Below, piece by piece: positions 26,957 to 35,882 of a stretch of 44,280 nt of DNA (position 1 is the stretch's first letter; every line of letters begins with the position of its first letter). A program made the position numbers and the translations under genes. The notes under the pieces are model-generated. The model did not search any database. It had not been told where the DNA came from and saw only the letters and a program-made list of their open reading frames with translations. Source of the stretch: Bacteroidales bacterium (GTDB taxonomy: Bacteria > Bacteroidota > Bacteroidia > Bacteroidales > UBA932); contig JAFYVM010000077.1 in NCBI GenBank assembly GCA_017549145.1, forward strand, positions 1-44,280, read 5' to 3'.

Positions 26957-26964
26957 TATATTTG
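26957..26964 (+). promoter_or_regulatory. -7 element (TATATTTG) of the GH3/GLUG/SGNH unit
   Basis: Exact TAnnTTTG two bases after the terminator's T-tract and 40 nt before the GH3 ATG. As at 2875, the terminator hairpin occupies the place of the -33 box. Confidence 0.6.
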
Positions 26965-27004
26965 TTGGTTATTATAATGCATAATTACTAACACTATAAA
27001 AGAT

Positions 27005-29272
27005 ATGTTCAAGGCGTTAATTGCAGCTGCTTTACTATCAGTGACACCACAGTCAGATGTGCCGCAGCTTAATGAAAACAACATCCCAGAGGTCATTGCA
27101 GCAATGACTGTTGAAGAGAAATGTGCACTTATTATCGGCGGTAGAGCCAAGGATTTCAACGGTATCGGATTTACCAATATCGGCGTAGAAGGTGCAGCAG
27201 GAGTAATCAATGGAATTCCACGTTTGGGTATTCCTACAGTTGTACTTGCAGATGGTCCTGCAGGTTTGAGAATTTCCCCAACTCGTAAAGGTGAGACAAG
27301 AACCTTCTATTGTACAGGCTATCCTATTGGATCAATGCTGTCTTCTACTTGGAATCTTGAGCTTGTTGAAGAGGCTGGAAAGAGTATCGGTAACGAGGTT
27401 CTTGAGTATGGTGTTGATGTGCTTTTGGCACCTGGAGCCAATATTCACAGAAATCCTCTTTGTGGAAGAAACTTCGAGTACTATTCAGAGGACCCTCTTC
27501 TTACAGGAAAGGTAGCTGCTGCTATGATTAACGGTATTGAGTCTAATGGCGTTGGTACATCCATCAAGCACTTTGCTGTTAACAGTCAGGAGTTCAATCG
27601 TCTTGCAAACAACTCTATCTTGTCCGAGAGAACCCTACGTGAAATCTATCTTAAGAATTTTGAGATTGCAGTCAAGGAGTCTCAGCCTTGGACAATCATG
27701 ACTTCATACAACTTTATCAATGGTGAGCATGCATCAGAGAGTTCGCGTCTTTTGACAGATATCCTACGTGGAGAGTGGGGCTTTGAAGGTGCTGTGATGA
27801 CAGACTGGAGCGGCGGATATGATGATGCGCAGATTGTGCGTGCCGGTAATGAGATGATTCAGCCTGGTAGTGACTCTCGCTTCAAGAAGCTTTTGGCAGC
27901 AATCAATGATGGCTCACTCAGCATGGCTGACGTGGATAGAGCAATTGAGAGAATTCTTAAACTTGTTGTGAAGACTCCTAAGTTCAAAGGTTATGTTCCA
28001 TCTCAGACTCCAGATCTTGAGGCACATGCTAAGGTGTGTAAGAAGGTAGCTGATGAGGGTGTAGTACTTCTGAAGAATGAAAAGGCTGCTCTTCCAGTAT
28101 CTAGAGAGCAGGAGATTGCACTTTTCGGAACTACTTCTTATGACTTCATCGCAGGTGGAACAGGTTCAGGTGATGTTAACAGACCATATGTTGTGGATCT
28201 TATGACTGGACTTTCTAACCTTGGCTTCAAGCTTGAGCCTGAGGTTGATGCTTTCTATAAGGACTATATGGCTGCTGAGGCAATCCGTTGCAAGAGAATC
28301 AATGGTAACAATAAGTGGTACATTGATAGAGAGCGAGCTATTGAGGTCATTCCTGTGGAGCTTATTGAGAAAGCTGCAGAGACTGCTGATGCTGCGATGA
28401 TTACAATCGGTCGCGTTTTTGGTGAGGGAAAGGATAGAGACTACTACCATAGCTACTGCCTTTCTGATCGTGAACAGGAACTCATTGATTGCGTTTCAAA
28501 GGCATTCCGTGCAAAGGGTAAGACACTTACCGTTATCTTGAACGTCGGAGGATTCGTAGAGATGATTTCATGGCAGGACAAGGCTGATGCAGTAATTTTG
28601 TGTTGGCAGCCAGGTCAGGAAGGAGGAAATACAGTGGCCTCTGTTCTTTGCGGTGAGGTAAATCCAAGCGGACACCTTCCTTCAACAATGTCAACAGAGT
28701 ACAGACTTGAACCTTCATTCAAGAACTTCCCTCAGGCTGTTGCTGACAAACCATATAACTACTCGTTCTATCGCCATTTCACTGATAGAAAACTTCCTCT
28801 TAACACTGTCAAGAATATTGACTACACAAACTACGAGGAGGGAATTTACGTGGGATATAGATATTTTACTACATACGCTCCTGAGGCAATTGCTTATCCG
28901 TTTGGATATGGACTCAGCTACACTACATTCGACTTCAAGGATATGAAGGTCGCTGCTGTAGAGGGTGGATGGAATGTTACTGTTACCGTTCAGAATACTG
29001 GTAAGGTAGCAGGAAAAGATGTTGTGCAGATTTATGTAAAAGCTCCTAAGGGTGAACTTGACAAACCGGAGAGAGAGTTGAAGGCATTCGCCAAGACTCC
29101 TATGCTTGCAGCAGGAGAGTCATGTGAACTTACTATGTATGTTTCTAAAGAGAGTCTCGCTTCATTTAACGAGAAAACTAATTCTTGGGAAGTGGATAAT
29201 GGTAAATATACTTTTGTTGCAGCACAGGATGCTATGGATAACTCATTGAAGGTGAAAGTACAAGTTAATTAA
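27005..29272 (+). CDS. Glycoside hydrolase family 3, beta-glucosidase-like
   Basis: GH3 enzymes release terminal beta-linked sugars by retention. The 755 residues show the three-domain form: GH3 N-terminal TIM barrel (about 25-330), GH3 C-terminal alpha/beta domain (about 375-600) and a fibronectin-III-like domain (about 665-745, VTVQNTGKVAGKDVVQIYV). Motifs: LADGPAGLR, APGANIHRNPLCGRNFEYYSEDP, SIKHFAVNSQE, and VMTDWSG with nucleophile Asp267. KHFAVNSQE, not KHFPGHG, argues against a NagZ-type N-acetylglucosaminidase and for beta-glucosidase or beta-xylosidase type. The N-terminus (MFKALIAAALLSVTPQ) is a short probable signal peptide, with the cleavage site unclear. It starts a new transcription unit and is 15 nt before the next GLUG gene. 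Confidence 0.93.
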   Translation: MFKALIAAALLSVTPQSDVPQLNENNIPEVIAAMTVEEKCALIIGGRAKDFNGIGFTNIGVEGAAGVINGIPRLGIPTVVLADGPAGLRISPTRKGETRTFYCTGYPIGSMLSSTWNLELVEEAGKSIGNEVLEYGVDVLLAPGANIHRNPLCGRNFEYYSEDPLLTGKVAAAMINGIESNGVGTSIKHFAVNSQEFNRLANNSILSERTLREIYLKNFEIAVKESQPWTIMTSYNFINGEHASESSRLLTDILRGEWGFEGAVMTDWSGGYDDAQIVRAGNEMIQPGSDSRFKKLLAAINDGSLSMADVDRAIERILKLVVKTPKFKGYVPSQTPDLEAHAKVCKKVADEGVVLLKNEKAALPVSREQEIALFGTTSYDFIAGGTGSGDVNRPYVVDLMTGLSNLGFKLEPEVDAFYKDYMAAEAIRCKRINGNNKWYIDRERAIEVIPVELIEKAAETADAAMITIGRVFGEGKDRDYYHSYCLSDREQELIDCVSKAFRAKGKTLTVILNVGGFVEMISWQDKADAVILCWQPGQEGGNTVASVLCGEVNPSGHLPSTMSTEYRLEPSFKNFPQAVADKPYNYSFYRHFTDRKLPLNTVKNIDYTNYEEGIYVGYRYFTTYAPEAIAYPFGYGLSYTTFDFKDMKVAAVEGGWNVTVTVQNTGKVAGKDVVQIYVKAPKGELDKPERELKAFAKTPMLAAGESCELTMYVSKESLASFNEKTNSWEVDNGKYTFVAAQDAMDNSLKVKVQVN

Positions 29273-29287
29273 ATTTTATAAAACACT

Positions 29288-31141
29288 ATGAAAAAATCTC
29301 TACTATTGATTTTGGCAACTCTGGCCATTTTCTCATGTGAGAAGATTAAACCAGAGCCGGAAAAAGAAAAGGGCACTGAGGAGACTCCTTATGTTATTAC
29401 AACGGCAGAAGAGTTGGCTAAGGTGGGCGAACTGATCAAGGTGGACACTTTGGTTTATGTTGAGCTAGGTGCTGATATCGATATGACTGCTGTTAAGGAT
29501 TTTGTTCCTTTCAATGCTGTCGCTCCTTATAAGAAGCAGATTCACTTTGATGGTAAGGGCCATACTGTCAGCAATCTTACTTGCGGTCATGAGAAGTATC
29601 CTAGTTTGTTCGGAGTGCTTATCGGAACTTGCCAGAATCTTAATATTGATAATGCAAACATTACTGCTAACGGTTCGTGTGGAGTGATTGCAGCTACTGT
29701 GGGGTCAGCTGACGAGTCTACAACTCTCGAGAATGTGACTATCACTAATTCAAAGGTTACAAATGATGCCCAGTTTGCAGCTGGTGTTTGTGGCACAGCT
29801 GTGAATGCGAAGGTAAAGAATGTGTCATTCCAGGGAACAGTCATTTCTAACTTCACTCAGGAAGCTAAGGCTGGTGGATTTGTTGGCCAGGCTGAGGATA
29901 TGACTACTTTCGAGAATTGTAGTGTTGATGTAAGATTTGCCGGAAGAGGAACTGACCTTGGAGGCTTTGCAGGTAAGGTTATAGAGAATGTGAAGTTTAC
30001 AAGCTGTCAGTCTAAGGCTGAGATCGTGTCTTATGCAGCTCAGAAGAACCGCGTGGGTGGATTCATTGGATGGAACTCATCAGAAAAGACTGTCCTCAAA
30101 GATTGTCATGTACTTGCAGGTACAACTCTTACAGATAAGTCTGGAAGAACAGAGTCTTCAAACGGTAACTATGGTGGCTTCATCGGTTTTGGTGACACAA
30201 CAGGTACTGTTCTTGAGATTTCAGGCTGTTCTGCAGACGTGAATGTTGATGGTGGCGTGTCAGCATATAACTCAACATTCATTTCATATCTAGGTTATGC
30301 TTCTTCTACTTCCATCAAGAATTCATATGCAAAAGGTAAGGTCTTCTCGAAGACTGGTAACTACACTGCAGGATTGATCGGATGTATAAACAAAGATGCA
30401 GCCGTTTCTATCTCAGGATGTTACTTCAAGGGTGATGTTGAGGCTACAGGTGGATATGTAGGTGGACTTGTAGGAGGTACAAGTGGTAAGCTTACATTGA
30501 CAAAATCATATTCTGAGGGAACAGTGAGCGCAATGTCAGCTTACGTTGGTGGACTCATCGGAGCTTCTATGAATGACGCAGTGACAATTACCAACTGTTT
30601 CTCAACTTCAAAGATTCATGCAAGAGGTCAGCAGTGTGGAGGACTTGTCGGTACTACAACTAATAAGCTTACAATGTCTAATTGCTATGCTTCTGGCGAT
30701 GTCTATTCAGGTACTTCAGGAGCCGCTGGTCTTGTTGGTCGTGTACAGAGGTCATCATCTATCGTTAATTGTATCGCATGGAATAAGAATGTAGCGTCAT
30801 CAAGATCTGCAAACAATGTATATGCATCAGGTGCAATTCTCGGATGTGCTCAGGAGAAAGGAACTTACAAGGGATGTATCCGTAGATATGACATGGTTTA
30901 TACAGACGACTTCCTTACACTCGAAGACCATGAGGACTGCGAGAATGCTATGCCACCTCTCCCATCTTATTCTACTGCAACTCACCAGCAGGCTTACCAT
31001 GGTAAAGCTGCTGCAGCGGATGCAACTTTGGCTTCTGTAGCAAAGAGTCTCGGTTGGGATGAGACCGTTTGGGATTTCTCGTCATCTTCTGCAAATGAAA
31101 TGACAATCAAGAAGTTGGGTGATAATAAAGTAGAGTTCTAA
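29288..31141 (+). CDS. GLUG-repeat surface lipoprotein
   Basis: A 617-residue paralogue of the 25111 product. The lipobox is IFSC (Cys17), followed by a Lys/Glu/Pro tether (EKIKPEPEKEKGTEE) whose acidic/Lys residues resemble surface-export signals. It has the conserved head (GADIDMTAVKDFVPFN, IHFDGKGHTVSNL, SLFGVLIGTCQNLNI), many GG(L/F)(I/V)G repeats, and the shared cap AYHGKAAAADATLASVAKS then LGWDETVWDFS. Unlike the others it ends with an extra tail of about 17 residues (SSANEMTIKKLGDNKVEF). Its last stop base is also the first base of the next ATG, so translation is probably coupled. Role: probable glycan binding or adhesion, with no catalytic motif seen. Confidence 0.82.
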   Translation: MKKSLLLILATLAIFSCEKIKPEPEKEKGTEETPYVITTAEELAKVGELIKVDTLVYVELGADIDMTAVKDFVPFNAVAPYKKQIHFDGKGHTVSNLTCGHEKYPSLFGVLIGTCQNLNIDNANITANGSCGVIAATVGSADESTTLENVTITNSKVTNDAQFAAGVCGTAVNAKVKNVSFQGTVISNFTQEAKAGGFVGQAEDMTTFENCSVDVRFAGRGTDLGGFAGKVIENVKFTSCQSKAEIVSYAAQKNRVGGFIGWNSSEKTVLKDCHVLAGTTLTDKSGRTESSNGNYGGFIGFGDTTGTVLEISGCSADVNVDGGVSAYNSTFISYLGYASSTSIKNSYAKGKVFSKTGNYTAGLIGCINKDAAVSISGCYFKGDVEATGGYVGGLVGGTSGKLTLTKSYSEGTVSAMSAYVGGLIGASMNDAVTITNCFSTSKIHARGQQCGGLVGTTTNKLTMSNCYASGDVYSGTSGAAGLVGRVQRSSSIVNCIAWNKNVASSRSANNVYASGAILGCAQEKGTYKGCIRRYDMVYTDDFLTLEDHEDCENAMPPLPSYSTATHQQAYHGKAAAADATLASVAKSLGWDETVWDFSSSSANEMTIKKLGDNKVEF

Positions 31142-32988
31142 TGAAAAAGATTATATATGTATGTGCAGCCTTTTTGGCACTTTCATGTGTGAATAAGTCA
31201 GAGGTTGCCCCTGTGACAGGCAAGGTTCCTGTAACAGTAGAGGTTGCGGAGACAAAGACTGTTATCAATGGCAATCAGGTCTCTTTTGCAGGAGCTGAGG
31301 CAATGTCACTTGTATGCCAGGATCTCAACGCTGCCAAGATTACAAATAAGGACATGGCTGTGAATAAGTTTACAGGTGAGTTCAATGCAGTTGGCAAGTC
31401 AAAAGCAGATGCATCATTCTATGCAATATATCCATATGTCGGAGTAGGTCAGAATGGACAGGAGAGATGCTTTGTACCAGTTAGTCAGCGAGCACCTTTT
31501 GACGCATCTGCTAACTTTATGTGCTCGGATATTGTAACTTCAGCATATGATGAGACTGCTATGCCGGCTCTTTCTTTGTCGATGAACCAGCTTTTGGGTA
31601 TTGTAAAGGTGTCATTTACTAACTCATCTGCTTCTTATCAGGAAGATATGGTAAAGGAGGTGGTACTTACAAGTTCAACTCCACTTGTCGGTGAGTTTGT
31701 TGTAAAGTTCGATAAGGACGGAAAGCCATACCCTGAGTTTAAAGGCACAGACAAGAGAGTCCTTTCATGGTTCACCACACCTGTTGAGCTTGGTGTGAAT
31801 AAGACTCATGAGGTGTACTTCTGCGTAAATCCTGCTGAAATCAAGGATGCTGTTCTTACAGTTCGTACTGACAAGCATGTCTTTACACGCCAGGCTAAGG
31901 GTGCGTTCACTGCAGTTCAGGGTGATTTGACATATATGGATCCGATGGATGTAGCTACTACTTTCACTCCTGCTGAGGCTAAGTTGAAGACTCTTGTAGT
32001 ATGGGGAGACAGCTACACAAACCGTGGATACGAGACAACTCATATTGACAGATGTAACTATGCTTACCATCTACAGCAGATGCTCGGCAGCGAGTGGCAG
32101 ATCTTTAATGGAGGATGCTCAGGTGACGTTACCAACACAATCGCAGCTCGTCAGGGTGGTATCTCTATGCATGTCGGTGCAAGTGATTTCACAATTCCTG
32201 CGGACTGCACTCCAGTAGCTGTCGGAGGAGTTTATTCTGGACGTAACTTCTGGTTCACACAGGGTGAGTATACTCAGATTTCTCGTTATGGTCTTATTAA
32301 TCCATGTGAGATTGTTGTTGAGGATGCTCAGGGAAATGAGATTGCACGAATCGAGGGTAGGATTACTCATAAAGGAAATGAAACCAATAAGACTGCAGAC
32401 TTCGCTACAGATGTGAAGTTTACACGTACTACTCCAGGTGAGGCAATCACAGTTCCTGCAAAATCTAAGCTTGTTACTTTTGCTGCCAAGAATCTCCGCA
32501 ACCCGGATCTTACTATTATCTATATGGGTCAGAACGGTGGTTACAAATCTTTGGATATCCTTTACTCGCAGTATCGTGCTATGATTGATTATGCATTCCC
32601 TGAAGGACCAGAAAACTATATCGCTGTTGGTTTCCATAACCATACTAAGCTTGCTACAGAGAATGTAAATAATGCATACTGGGACTTCTTCGAGGGACCT
32701 AACGGATTTGGTGTGAACGAAAGCGCAGGACGTCCTATAAGCCGTTTCGTTAACCTTTTCAAAGAGCTCACAGGAGAGAACTATAAGGATTATCTCGCTC
32801 TTTCTGGAGCAGCAGCGTCGCCTTCAGATGTAATGGCAGCTGACAGTAAGTATGTATTGGACGGAATGCTTCCACGCTCATATTGGTTCGACCCGGAGGC
32901 AGGCGATATCCATCCAAACGAGTATGGTGCAAAAGCTTTTGCCCATGCTATCTACAAGAAGATCGTAGAACTCGGATATGTTGATTAA
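31141..32988 (+). CDS. Lipoprotein SGNH hydrolase with fimbrillin-like N-terminal domain
   Basis: The lipobox is LALSC (Cys16). Residues about 20-265 read like a fimbrillin-type (Mfa-like) beta-sandwich: TKTVINGNQVSFAGAEAMSL, ASFYAIYPYVG, LGIVKVSFTN, STPLVGEF. The C-terminal part (about 285-615) is an SGNH/GDSL hydrolase with block I WGDSY (Ser291), block II GGCSGD, block III YMGQNGG and block V DIHPNEYG (Asp589, His591). SGNH enzymes deacylate esters, often O-acetyl groups on glycans, so this may strip ester decorations before glycosidases act. About 110 residues between blocks II and III form a beta-rich insertion. A fimbrillin-like domain on an esterase is unusual and may serve as a surface or binding module. 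Confidence 0.82.
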   Translation: MKKIIYVCAAFLALSCVNKSEVAPVTGKVPVTVEVAETKTVINGNQVSFAGAEAMSLVCQDLNAAKITNKDMAVNKFTGEFNAVGKSKADASFYAIYPYVGVGQNGQERCFVPVSQRAPFDASANFMCSDIVTSAYDETAMPALSLSMNQLLGIVKVSFTNSSASYQEDMVKEVVLTSSTPLVGEFVVKFDKDGKPYPEFKGTDKRVLSWFTTPVELGVNKTHEVYFCVNPAEIKDAVLTVRTDKHVFTRQAKGAFTAVQGDLTYMDPMDVATTFTPAEAKLKTLVVWGDSYTNRGYETTHIDRCNYAYHLQQMLGSEWQIFNGGCSGDVTNTIAARQGGISMHVGASDFTIPADCTPVAVGGVYSGRNFWFTQGEYTQISRYGLINPCEIVVEDAQGNEIARIEGRITHKGNETNKTADFATDVKFTRTTPGEAITVPAKSKLVTFAAKNLRNPDLTIIYMGQNGGYKSLDILYSQYRAMIDYAFPEGPENYIAVGFHNHTKLATENVNNAYWDFFEGPNGFGVNESAGRPISRFVNLFKELTGENYKDYLALSGAAASPSDVMAADSKYVLDGMLPRSYWFDPEAGDIHPNEYGAKAFAHAIYKKIVELGYVD

Positions 32989-33011
32989 CACCAAATTAAA
33001 CCATATAAATT

Positions 33012-33140
33012 ATGATCACAAATTATGAAACCCCTTCAGTAATTGAACAAGAGTTGTTCATTGAAGGAATTCTCTGCTTAAGCGGAGCAGGTAACGAAAG
33101 CTACGGTGGCGATCCGGGCGAAGATGAAACAATTTTCTAA
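33012..33140 (+). CDS. 42-residue acidic Gly-rich peptide of unknown function
   Basis: A small ORF fills most of the 158-nt gap between the SGNH and fimbrillin/GLUG genes. It starts MITNYETPSVIEQEL, has a single Cys at residue 22 (GILCLSGAGNESYGG) and ends DPGEDETIF; it has no signal peptide or membrane segment. The ATG lies 23 nt after the SGNH stop and the stop 6 nt before the next ATG, so spacing fits an operon gene. The gap has no hairpin or promoter that would otherwise explain it. From memory, Bacteroidales carry many short ORFs of the pattern Tyr-x-x-Pro near the start, then an acidic stretch, then Leu-Cys/Ala-x-Ser and a Gly/acid tail, often beside surface-lipoprotein genes. No function is known to me. 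It could be a peptide precursor, chaperone partner or regulator. Confidence 0.6.
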   Translation: MITNYETPSVIEQELFIEGILCLSGAGNESYGGDPGEDETIF

Positions 33141-33146
33141 AATGTT

Positions 33147-35732
33147 ATGACAATGAGAAAGTTAAGTTATTTTGCGGCTCTTGTCGTAGCGATGGTAGCC
33201 GTTTCATGTGCTAAGGAGATTGATGCTCCTGTAGCAGACAGTACAGTTAAATTTACAGCAAGTTTTGATGCATCTGCTTCTAAGGCAGTGCTCAAGCCTG
33301 GTGCTGAAGAATCAAAGGTAGAGTGGGAGGCTGGTGATCAGGTAAGTATTCTTGCTGCTGGCGCAAACTACCTTTATGCAGCTCAGACTCCGGGCGCATC
33401 TACAACTCTTACAACAGAGGCAACAGATGTACCTGCAGAAGGTCCGTATTATGCTGTTTATCCTTATGATGCTGATGCAACTCTTGCAGAAGGCGTGATC
33501 ACAACAGAACTTCCTGCAGAGCAGACTGCAGTTCTTGGTTCATTCTCAACACATCTTGCAGTTGCTCAGGCAAATGGAACTACTCTTGCTTTCAAGAACG
33601 TATGCGGTCTTGTGAAGGTAAATGTAAGTGCAGAGAATGTGACTAAGATCGTACTCGAAGGAAATTCTGGTGAGGTTGTAGCTGGTGCTATCAATGTTAC
33701 TGTAGCTGATGCTCCAACCTGGACAGCAGTTGCAGAGCAGGGTGCTACTTCTGTTTCACTTGCTGCTGCTTCAGGCACACTTGCTAAGGGTGACTACTAT
33801 TTCGCTGTTCTTCCTCAGACTTTCGCTGCAGGTTTCAAGGTGACTGCATATAAGGGCGAGACAGCTTCTGTTATCAGAAATGTCACAACTGAGGTTACAA
33901 TTGCACGTGCTGATATCGTAGCCGGCAAGTCATTCGGTATTGACGGTGAAGGAACAGAGGCAAGTCCATACATCCTCAAGACGGCTCAGGATATGGTTGA
34001 TATGCGTTCACTTGCAAAGCTTGGTGGCGAGACTTGGTTTAAGATGGCTAACGACATCGACATGGCTGGCGTAACCAACTTCATTCCGGTAAACTACAAT
34101 GATAACTTCGAAAGAAAGATACATTTTGACGGTGGAAACTTTACTCTCTCGAACTTTACATGTGACAAGTCTGTGAATGGCGCTAACTATCCAAGCCTTT
34201 TTGGAGTACTTTATGGTTCATGTAAGAATCTTAAAGTCGATAACGCCACTATCAAATCTTCAAGCGGATGTGGAGTTCTTGGTGGATATGTAGGAACATC
34301 AGGCAAACCTGGCCTTGTTGAGAATGTCACTATTACAAATTCTATAGTTGATAATACTGGTGATGCGGCAGGTGGTGTCTGTGGAAATGCCAGAGAGGCT
34401 ACATTTAAGAATGTATCATTCCAGGGAACTGTTACATCTAAAATAACTACTAAGGCTGCTAAGTCTGGTGGATTTGTTGGTATCGGAAATTCGACAGCTT
34501 CATTTGAAAATTGTTCTGTTGATGCAGTTGTCAATGGTGCAGGTACAGATCTGGGAGGTTTTGCTGGATATTTGACAGGATCTAAATTTGACTTTACTGG
34601 CTGTGATGCTAAGGTTATTGTAACAACGACTGCACCTGAAAAGAACCGTGCAGGTGGATTTCTCGGATGGAATTCTGCTGCTGCTGTGACAATTACAGAC
34701 TGTCACGTATTGGAAGGCTCAACAGTTACTGATGCTGCAGAAAGAACAGCTAATAAGAATAGTATGACAGGAGGATTCATCGGCTATGGAGATATCGATG
34801 GTACAGTTCTTACTATAAAGGATTGCTCATCAAAGGCGACTGTAAATGCTGGAACATATGGAGCACAGGCATCCGGCTTTATCGCTACGGTGGGATATGA
34901 TTCGGAAGTTACTATTGAAAATTCTTTTGCAGAGGGAGATGTTACCGGACAAAATTTTACAGCAGGTTTTGTGGGTTATATGGGCGAGAATGTTAAGATG
35001 ACCATTGCAGACTGTCATTATGAAGGAACGGTTTCTGGTAATAGCTCTGTTGCAGGATTGGTAGCAGGTGCAGCTACTACTACAAATGATGGTGTCGATA
35101 ACTATCCTGATTTGACAATCTTAAGATCATATGCTAAAGGTAATATTAATCCGAAGGGTACAAATAACGGTGGACTTGTCGGACAGTCGCAGGGTACCAT
35201 GAAAGTAGAGAATTCGTATGTGGATGTTACAATCACTATGCAGACACAGCAGTATGGTGCAGGTATCGTCGGTATGGCGAAGTATCAGACTTCCATCAAG
35301 AATTGTTTTGCAAAGGGACAATTGAATATTGGTAGAGGTTGTGCGTTTATTGTTGGTAGATTAGAGGGAACTGCTGCGATCGAAGGTTGTGTTGCGTGGG
35401 GAAATATTAAGACTAACCGCGGTGTGACCCAGTATTCTCCAGGTGCTATTGTCGGTACAATACAGACTGGCAATGGTACATATAAGTCTTGCTATCGCAA
35501 TGCAGATATGGTTCTTGACGATCCATGGATGAAACTCGTAGATCATGATGATGTAGTTAATGGCCGTCCGCCACTTCCAGTTTATGAGGGAGACACTGCA
35601 GCTGATAAAAACCAGTACGCTTACCATGGCAAGGCCGCAGCGGCAGACGCTACAATTTCATCAGTTGCCAAGTCAATCGGCTGGGATGAGGCAATCTGGG
35701 ATCTCTCAGGTGCTGTTCCAGTATTGAAATAG
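33147..35732 (+). CDS. Fimbrillin-like/GLUG-repeat fusion lipoprotein
   Basis: Starts at 33147 or, two codons later, at 33153; either gives a lipoprotein leader ending VAVSC. Residues about 28-270 form a fimbrillin-like beta-sandwich (VKFTASFDASASKAVL, WEAGDQVSIL, YYAVYPYDADATL, VCGLVKVNVSAENV, KGDYYFAVLPQTF), and residues 275-861 are the GLUG head, repeats and cap (GTEASPYILKTAQDM, IHFDGGNFTLSNF, SLFGVLYGSCKNLKV, then AYHGKAAAADAT and IGWDEAIWDLS). It is the largest GLUG protein of the set. Fimbrillin-like domains elsewhere build pili by donor-strand exchange, but here a single domain is fused to a beta-helix, so a surface binding protein is more likely. A terminator follows at 35752. Confidence 0.82.
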   Translation: MTMRKLSYFAALVVAMVAVSCAKEIDAPVADSTVKFTASFDASASKAVLKPGAEESKVEWEAGDQVSILAAGANYLYAAQTPGASTTLTTEATDVPAEGPYYAVYPYDADATLAEGVITTELPAEQTAVLGSFSTHLAVAQANGTTLAFKNVCGLVKVNVSAENVTKIVLEGNSGEVVAGAINVTVADAPTWTAVAEQGATSVSLAAASGTLAKGDYYFAVLPQTFAAGFKVTAYKGETASVIRNVTTEVTIARADIVAGKSFGIDGEGTEASPYILKTAQDMVDMRSLAKLGGETWFKMANDIDMAGVTNFIPVNYNDNFERKIHFDGGNFTLSNFTCDKSVNGANYPSLFGVLYGSCKNLKVDNATIKSSSGCGVLGGYVGTSGKPGLVENVTITNSIVDNTGDAAGGVCGNAREATFKNVSFQGTVTSKITTKAAKSGGFVGIGNSTASFENCSVDAVVNGAGTDLGGFAGYLTGSKFDFTGCDAKVIVTTTAPEKNRAGGFLGWNSAAAVTITDCHVLEGSTVTDAAERTANKNSMTGGFIGYGDIDGTVLTIKDCSSKATVNAGTYGAQASGFIATVGYDSEVTIENSFAEGDVTGQNFTAGFVGYMGENVKMTIADCHYEGTVSGNSSVAGLVAGAATTTNDGVDNYPDLTILRSYAKGNINPKGTNNGGLVGQSQGTMKVENSYVDVTITMQTQQYGAGIVGMAKYQTSIKNCFAKGQLNIGRGCAFIVGRLEGTAAIEGCVAWGNIKTNRGVTQYSPGAIVGTIQTGNGTYKSCYRNADMVLDDPWMKLVDHDDVVNGRPPLPVYEGDTAADKNQYAYHGKAAAADATISSVAKSIGWDEAIWDLSGAVPVLK

Positions 35733-35751
35733 TTAGAGAATATATATGGTT

Positions 35752-35780
35752 AAGGAGTCTCCAAATGGGGACTCCTTTTT
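35752..35780 (+). terminator. Rho-independent terminator after the fimbrillin/GLUG gene
   Basis: Arms of 11 nt (35752-35762 and 35767-35777, one T-G wobble) around an AAAT loop, ending in a run of five T. It separates the GH20 pair from the upstream unit. Confidence 0.9.
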
Positions 35781-35803
35781 CGTCATTTGACGGCAGTCCT
35801 CCT

Positions 35804-35823
35804 GGAACAATTCATTTTGTTCC
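35804..35823 (+). promoter_or_regulatory. Inverted repeat GGAACAA-N6-TTGTTCC over the -33 box (candidate operator)
   Basis: A perfect 7-bp dyad with a 6-nt spacer whose right arm overlaps the TTTG -33 element of the GH20 promoter. The position would suit a repressor site. No regulator gene is in the window to pair with it. Confidence 0.45.
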
Positions 35824-35846
35824 CTCCTAAAAATTTCGTATTTTTG
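35816..35846 (+). promoter_or_regulatory. Promoter of the GH20 pair
   Basis: TTTG (35816-35819), exactly 19 nt, then TATTTTTG (35839-35846): both Bacteroidetes elements match consensus. The ATG is 36 nt downstream. This is one of the two cleanest promoters in the window. Confidence 0.8.
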
Positions 35847-35882
35847 GCACCGCTTAAATGCATATATACTAACTAAATAAAT

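Noticed and set aside
27005-29272. GH3 as a NagZ-type N-acetylglucosaminidase
   Set aside because: It lacks the KHFPGHG loop motif and has the three-domain form with KHFAVNSQE typical of beta-glucosidase-like members.
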